The translations under genes and the position numbers were made by a program. Shown piece after piece: positions 58,381-64,000 of a DNA stretch of 64,000 bases. The DNA lies in the NCBI GenBank assembly GCA_029721435.1, contig CM056576.1:117355166-117419165 (forward strand). The letters are read 5' to 3'. The notes beneath the pieces were generated by a model. It was not told the DNA's origin. It made no database searches and was given only the letters and a program-made list of their open reading frames with translations. This DNA is from Gymnothorax reevesii. Its lineage: Eukaryota; Chordata; Actinopteri; Anguilliformes; Muraenidae. Each line of letters opens with the position of its first letter. Within the stretch, counting starts at the first letter, position 1.

Positions 58381-58980
58381 CAGGGCTGAGGTGGTGGGGT
58401 GATGGTGGGGGAGGTGAGGGGGGGTTTGGCCAGGAGTTTGGGATTGGTATGGTGTGGAGGTTATGGATGGAGGATGGCGGGATGGCACAAAGCCAGGGAC
58501 CCACGGCGGGATATCAGAAACGGCGGGGTGCCTCTCAGTGTCTTCTTCAGCGGGGGTCTTTGCCCTCCCGGAGAGGGGGGGAGTCTCATCCCTTCCCAGT
58601 CAAGGGGGGGGCGGATGCAGTCATCCGCGCACCTCCTGCTGGGCAAGACTAAGGGGAACCCGGGGAGTTCCCACAGGGGAGCGGCTGACCCCGGGTGTGG
58701 GTGTCCCGGACGATTCGGGCAGATGTCTCGCTCTCAGCGTAGCCCAGCAGGGTGCCGATGGGGCCGTGCAAGTCAGATCTCTCAGAAGCACGCTCCTGTT
58801 CAGCACTGACCTCATGGATTCGACAGGGACTCCTTAATGACCATCCCACACTAAGCCGTCCAGAGGAATTCCATGGCGTATATTCCTCGAAAATGTATTC
58901 CGCCTTCGGTCCAAAGGCAAACAAAATCTTTATCTTTGGTTTGGCATCAGGGAGATGGATGAACCAGAGCAAAGCATAGA
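58380..58980. promoter_or_regulatory. Candidate cis-regulatory island 4 (G-rich)
   Basis: GC-rich with several G-runs and CpGs. Three overlapping frames of 67-136 codons (58399-58837) exist on the + strand, but none resembles a protein; composition explains them. Confidence 0.3.
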
Positions 58981-59580
58981 GATTTCACGCTTATTCTGAT
59001 ATATAGCCCATTTTTAAATCTATAAAGGTTTACTAGAAATGATGACATTTGTCACAAAATTGTCAAATCAATTTTTCAGAAGTTACACCTTTTTATGATT
59101 CTTCAGTTTTTGTTCAGTATACTGACATTTTAAAGGTTTGATAAGAAATAGAGAAATGAGGTAATTGGCTCTTGAACGAATGGAATAGCAGGTATTGCCT
59201 AAGGTTACCTATGAAAAACTGTTACCTGGATTAAAAACATTCAGCTTTGGGAACATTTTAGGTCAATGATAGTGATACTGTAAGATCTGTCAAATAAACA
59301 TATATTGTATTGGTGATCTGCTCCCCCTTAAATGAATCCATTATAATGGAGAAGATGCTCTGAAATGATTTTCTTCTTCTGCCTTCGAAATTTCTGGAAG
59401 AACCACCACAACAGTTTTAACGCTGCATTTTTAGTGCTAGTAGCTGAAATACAGCACTAACAAAGGCGGGAGAGAAATAACCTTGGACATAAGCCACCCA
59501 TGAGATTGCTTAGCATAAATTCATCTTTTTCTGAAGTAAAAAAAAAGGTTTTTTCAGCTGCTAACAGCCAGAGGGGATGA
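58981..59580. other. Non-coding AT-rich stretch, no gene seen
   Basis: No repeat family or coding frame recognised. Confidence 0.6.
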
Positions 59581-59925
59581 GTAGCAGACTAGCAGATGAT
59601 GAAAGCGTTGGTCACGGGGGATGTTGAAGCCACAGAGCTGAAAGCGAAATCTTCCCGCTTCTCAACTGAAAGCTTTTTTTTCACCCCTTCATCGTTTTCT
59701 GGATTCCTAGGCCCTCCACCTTGGAGCAAAAAGCCCCATTGAGACTGTCGTGGGGGTGGGGTACGGATGGTTGTGGTTTGGTTTTGGTCCTTGGGCTCTG
59801 TTCTTATCGAAAAAGGCCAAGTCTGGCCGGATGGGGCTCGCGTTTGGTTCAGGTGACCTCTAATCTGCAATGCTGTACCCCTTCAGGGGTTTTCATTGCC
59901 AAGGAATCTATTACCCTACTGCCGT

Positions 59926-60083
59926 GGTTACCAATCCTGGTTCCTGGAGAGCCGATCATCCTCTGGGTTTTTGATTCAATCTGTATTTGGAATACCAAAC
60001 TCTGGCAAACAAACTAATGGTTCAGGTCTGCTTTGTCAGGGTTGGAGCAAAATCCTATCGGACAGAAGCTCTCCAGAAGCTGG
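59926..60083. mobile_element. Short MITE with CCTGG..CTGGAGAGC ends
   Basis: CCTGGTTCCTGGAGAGC (from 59936) and, inverted, CCAGCTTCTGGAGAGC (to 60083) are imperfect termini. GGTTGGAGCAAAATCCT inside is typical of a widespread fish MITE family. About 160 bp. Confidence 0.6.
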
Positions 60084-60539
60084 TAGGTCCTTGTAAGGAC
60101 ACCTGCGGTTTGTTGTAGGTAGGTCACTGGCCCAAGCACGCGATGACTGACAGGGCCGAACACTGGAGTGAGAGCCGAGGAACCTTGAGCAGAGATTCCA
60201 AAACAATTTCTGCTCCATTTTATAAGGTAGTTATTTATTTTCTACTCCAAGTTTTCCATCAGCTCCATTTATGTTCATACATAAGATGCTTTCTATGTCT
60301 GTAAAAATGATACAGCGTATGCAAGCAGTCAGAAAAGTAGAAGAAATCAGACAAAATTAGTTACAGAGCAGAAAAGCTGTTGAAATAATTTCTGCTACAG
60401 CTTGTTCCATGGTCTCATCATTTACTGTCGGATGTGGAATTGAAACAGATATGGCAATCATAGCCATTTCAAACAGGAAGAGGAAACATACTGTGTCTTG
60501 AAGTAATACATAAGAATTTTCTTTTGAATGCCATTTTGC

Positions 60540-60960
60540 GTGATCGACCGCATTAATATGTGTCTTCCTATATGAACAGTGAGAGAACTAGGAGCAGGAA
60601 ATGAACAAGGGCTATTATAGCCATGGCAGAAGGTTTTGCTAAGGAGCTGAAGTAGAAAATCCCCTGTTAACAGTCACGGCTGCGCTACCAAAGTGGTGGA
60701 CAGATAGGCCTTCTCCCAAAAGCCAATGAGTCCCGTATGGGCGCTCTGGCAACGTTTCCTTTGCAGGAGGCAGAGGGAGGGATAACCCTCCGGGCCTGTT
60801 TTTGTTTTACGTCCCGGTGGTTGGGAGGTTTAAATTGAAGCCATGCTGCGAGGGATTAGGCCCGTGAACCCTGGACGAGGGAAACATGTGTCGGCGAGGC
60901 TGGGAAGACGGCCCGCTCCACGCTGGCACTGCATGTGTGGCGGATGTTTTGCGCAGGGGG
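60540..60960. promoter_or_regulatory. Candidate cis-regulatory island 5
   Basis: Unique sequence with GACCGCATTAATATG, CTATTATAGCCATGG, AAAAGCCAATGAG and GGCAACGTTTCC. Mixed AT-rich and GC-rich motifs without repeats. Frames near 60843-61185 are G-driven and unrecognised. Confidence 0.3.
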
Positions 60961-61019
60961 GGCCGGGCGAGCTCGACTGCAGCTGTCCAAACCAAAGGCT
61001 TCGTAACGGGATGGGATGG

Positions 61020-61245
61020 ATGGGCGGAGGGGCAGTTGAAGGAAGGGGGGTGGGGGGGTTGGGGGGGGGGGCTGATGGTGGATGGAAGGCGGTGTGCCTG
61101 GGGCCTCGTCTGGGAGGAGGTCAGACAGCCTCAGATGGCGTGCAGTGTGGGAACTCTGTGGGAAGGCATGTGTGAAATATTTTGAGGTGTGGTATCACTT
61201 TTCTGTGGACCGCTGGAAGGAGCCGGGGGAGGGGGGGGGGGGGGT
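61020..61245. repeat. G-rich tract with quadruplex-forming runs
   Basis: Several runs of six or more G lie at 61036-61070, with a longer one at 61226-61244. Confidence 0.8.
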
Positions 61246-61365
61246 TCGAGCGAAGGAGACGAAAAAGGAGAGAGCGTCAAGAGACAGAGGGCTGTAAGTT
61301 TAGAATCAGTGTTGAGCGATGATATGTGGTGAGAATGTGAAGTTTAGGACGGAAAGCTCCCTAAT

Positions 61366-61390
61366 TCTCTCTCTTTCTCTCTCTCTCTCA
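61366..61390. repeat. (CT)n microsatellite
   Basis: CTCTCTCTTTCTCTCTCTCT. Confidence 0.9.
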
Positions 61391-61394
61391 CATA

Positions 61395-61690
61395 CACAAT
61401 TACTCCAACTGCCTCTGCTGGCACCTGTGCAAATGTGCTGCAGATGCGTTGGCCAAAACAAGGAGCATGTCCGGGGAGACCACGCCCTCAAGGCCGACGA
61501 GAGCCAGATTAAGACCTGTGATGAAGTAAGTCATAATTTACGCGCTGAAACGAACACCAGATAGCGTCAGGCGGCACATAAAACATTAATTGCTCCCCTG
61601 GCTGGATGGTTTGGTGACTTATGCTCTGTCAAGCCTCTGGAAACATGCAGCTGGATCCCCACCCTTTTAAATAGAGTAATGGGGAAAAAA
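61395..61690. promoter_or_regulatory. Candidate cis-regulatory island 6
   Basis: Unique. E-boxes CACCTG and CAGATG lie near 61425-61445, with ACATTAATTGCTCC (homeodomain core) near 61583. A GATGAAGTAAGT donor-like site is at 61521, but no convincing exon precedes it. Confidence 0.35.
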
Positions 61691-62480
61691 GCGCATATAA
61701 AAAAAATCATCCTACGACATCTTGCCATTCAGTCCCATCATTTATCTCCTTTTGATAGGTTCCCTGCACTTACGGGTTTCCATACAGCACATATTGTGTC
61801 ACTTTCGTTATCTTCAGGTTTTATCTTTCTTTATGCACTTCACTCCTTGTGCTGTTCCACAGCTATTAAATACTGTATATTACAACAGTCGAAATTCACA
61901 CGATGGTTTTTGTCGATCCAGCAGCCTTTGGATCATTCACCCACGCCATTTGTTCACTTGGCCCACCTCAGATTTGCACTGACTTATGCCAGCTCAGATT
62001 TTTGCTTCTTCATTTGGAGAAACAGAGTGCGGATTCAAAAGAATGAATTATTAAGCCATTTCCCAGAGTGTCCTTGGAGCTCGTTGGAAGCACGTTTGCA
62101 TTGTAACCTGCTGAAATCAATGAGGTTGGCCGTCAACCTCAGACAGGGGAAGAGAATGTTTAACCACCTGCAGTAAGAGCTGCAGGAAAACAGTTTGGGT
62201 TCTTGCATTTCTGAGAGTAAGGATAAATACACAAAAGTACATTTCAAAATAGACTTTATAAACAGTAAAATTCTGACGTTTTTGTGAGAATAAATTTATG
62301 ACAAATCAACATTTTTGGAATATGTTATCATTTCATTGTAGAATGCTTTCTATTCTTCCATCATGCTACTACGCATTTGTAATATATTTTACAATGTAGT
62401 TTATGACATATCTACGTTTCAAGAATTTTCCGTACATACGGAAATACTTTACTTATTCCTAAGATAGTAACGATATGTCT
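61691..62480. other. Non-coding stretch with an unrecognised 165-codon frame
   Basis: The + frame at 61679-62173 (starting MGKKAHIKKIILRH) is long for chance but resembles no family, and its composition (Ser, Leu, His, Phe rich) fits translated non-coding DNA. The remainder is AT-rich. Confidence 0.3.
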
Positions 62481-63249
62481 ATTTCTTTTCAAAAGGGAAG
62501 AATTTAGGGAGTGGGGCTCTTTTGAGCCAGGCATTTGGGACACATATCGGAAAGCAGCTGTTGACCCCGGACCGAGTGTGAGGCCGCTTGTGTCCACATG
62601 ATAAGTCAAGATCAAGATGGTTGCCAAGGGTGCGGCGGTCAGGTTGAGCCCAATTTACGATGCCCCGTCCAATCCCAGTCTCCTGGTCTTCTTTAGGATT
62701 TTTCACCCCAAGACTGGAGAGCAAAAAAAAAAAAACCCCAAAACCGGATTGCAGTTGGAGTACTCCGCAGAGATGGCGAAACGCCACTGTTTGTTGTCTC
62801 TTTACAATCGAAACACGGAGTCTTGCGTTCCATCTTCTCTCCAAGCGTTAGGTTGCCTTTTTCTCTGAAGTGGATTTACCCAGGCTGTTTGCTTTTCCAT
62901 ATGTGTCTCAAATCCAGTCTGAACTCTGTTATTGGGGAGTACAGGATACAGCTGTTGTACACTGACAAACGTCTTTACCTCCCTGACAGATGTGGTTGAT
63001 AATGCATGATTTGACAATGCAGGAATGTCACTTAAATGGTATAGTCAATCTTAAACCCTAGATATTGTGTCTGGACTGGACTTTTCATTATTACTAGAGC
63101 CGCATAGCGAATTATTGCTACGTATCAAGTCACAAAAACTATCATCTGTACAGCAAATTGTCCTGCTTTGTGTAATACAGCACCAGTAATTGCACTGTGA
63201 CTCCCAAATTGGTCATTATTACGTTCTTTCCGCATGATTTTATTTTTTA

Positions 63250-63460
63250 ACATCGCTCTTGTTTCTGCAAGGAAGTTGACCGGCTGCTTGCTAATGTTTT
63301 AAGAAAACACCCCAGGGAGTGGCTGGCCGGCTGCCGAAGAGACACCTTCGGTGAAACAGCTGCATAAGAGCTTTAGTACATGACACGGAGAATGAAACGT
63401 AACCTTGAGAGGATTCCCGGACAGACAGCCAAGTCTACATGTTATTAAAGATTTGCAGGC
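63250..63460. promoter_or_regulatory. Candidate cis-regulatory island 7
   Basis: GC-richer unique block with GGCTGGCCGGCTGCCGAAGA, CAGCTG E-box near 63358 and a short GCCGAAG...CTTCGGT hairpin. No coding frame recognised. Confidence 0.25.
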
Positions 63461-64000
63461 TTATGATCAATGTAATACTGCTTTTATGTGTGCTGGAGCT
63501 GGATAAATACGGAAAAACAGATAAAATTGCATATAATCTCTCCATTTGCGGAAAATATGAGGAGTGTCATGGCATCAATAAATAAACATGTGTGCATATT
63601 GCAAATTAACTTGAGAGCTATGTCGGAATTACTGAATCAAGTTAATCAAAGAAAACAGGTCTTTAAATAGTGAATTATATCAAATACATTTTTCAAGAAC
63701 CCAAGGGTTTTTTAATTTATCCCGACCTTCATAAAATCATTCTTCAAATCCCAACCCCCCCCAAAAATAATTCTTTAAAATTATCTCAAGATGATCAACT
63801 TATGTCAGGGCTGTAAAGATATACAGTACAATTACCTCTGGCGATATTTAATGCTTCAATTTACAGCTTTGGGTGAGTCAATTCATGAGAAGCCCTCTCA
63901 TTAAATCATTCTTGGCCTGAGACATCTCCTTACTTTACATTACTGGCCCGACAGAAAATTGAATGTGAAACTAATTCAAATATCAAGCTTATTTATCATC

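Noticed and set aside
61679..62176. 165-codon + strand frame
   Set aside because: Unrecognised, with codon and residue composition like non-coding AT-rich DNA; kept only as a note in the interval description.

Overview
The window is vertebrate nuclear DNA, almost certainly from a teleost fish. It has spliced genes with GT-AG introns, a TATA/CCAAT promoter, AATAAA polyadenylation, tRNA-derived SINEs, L2-type LINE remains, many Tc1-like transposons, short terminal-inverted-repeat elements and abundant microsatellites. There is no operon structure, phage, plasmid or CRISPR array. The species cannot be named from the sequence.

One protein-coding host gene is supported: hes1 (zebrafish name her6), on the + strand at about 13.6-15.75 kb. 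It has four coding exons and encodes a 265-residue bHLH-Orange repressor ending in WRPW. Its proximal promoter at 13.42-13.59 kb carries three CCAAT boxes, two N boxes, class C sites, a paired Notch/CSL (SPS) site and a TATA box, in the same order as I recall for the mouse Hes1 promoter. The 3' UTR carries a perfect Pumilio motif and a seed match for miR-9. Together these read as a Notch-responsive, self-repressing oscillator gene.

Layout. 0-2.8 kb: an old dispersed repeat split by two adjacent DNA transposons. 2.8-10.3 kb: non-coding DNA with a SINE that has a perfect target duplication, two short inverted-repeat elements, a CpG-rich block near 9.3-9.5 kb and a nested inverted repeat around a telomere-like tract. 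10.3-18.2 kb: comparatively repeat-poor, holding hes1 and its promoter. 18.2-19.3 kb: a GC-rich block 3-4 kb downstream of hes1. 19.6-47.2 kb: repeat-rich, with a second copy of the 0-2.8 kb repeat, a locally duplicated GA-rich block, three Tc1-type copies or fragments, an L2-like LINE of about 3 kb, a second LINE tail possibly split by a solo LTR, two further SINEs, degenerate minisatellites and several non-autonomous DNA elements. 47.2-64 kb: mostly unique sequence with GC-richer islands and one near-complete Tc1 relic.

Hes1-type developmental genes often lie in gene deserts with distant enhancers, so the unique GC-richer islands (47.2-50.6 and 58.4-63.5 kb) are the best candidate regulatory elements. 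Their conservation cannot be tested from this sequence alone. I found no convincing undescribed gene system. The most interesting unexplained structures are the nested inverted repeat at 10.13-10.30 kb, the hairpin-plus-TCCGTCC elements (1.64, 28.88 and 43.6 kb), the paralogous block joined to a truncated Tc1 copy at 27.99 kb, and the candidate regulatory islands.
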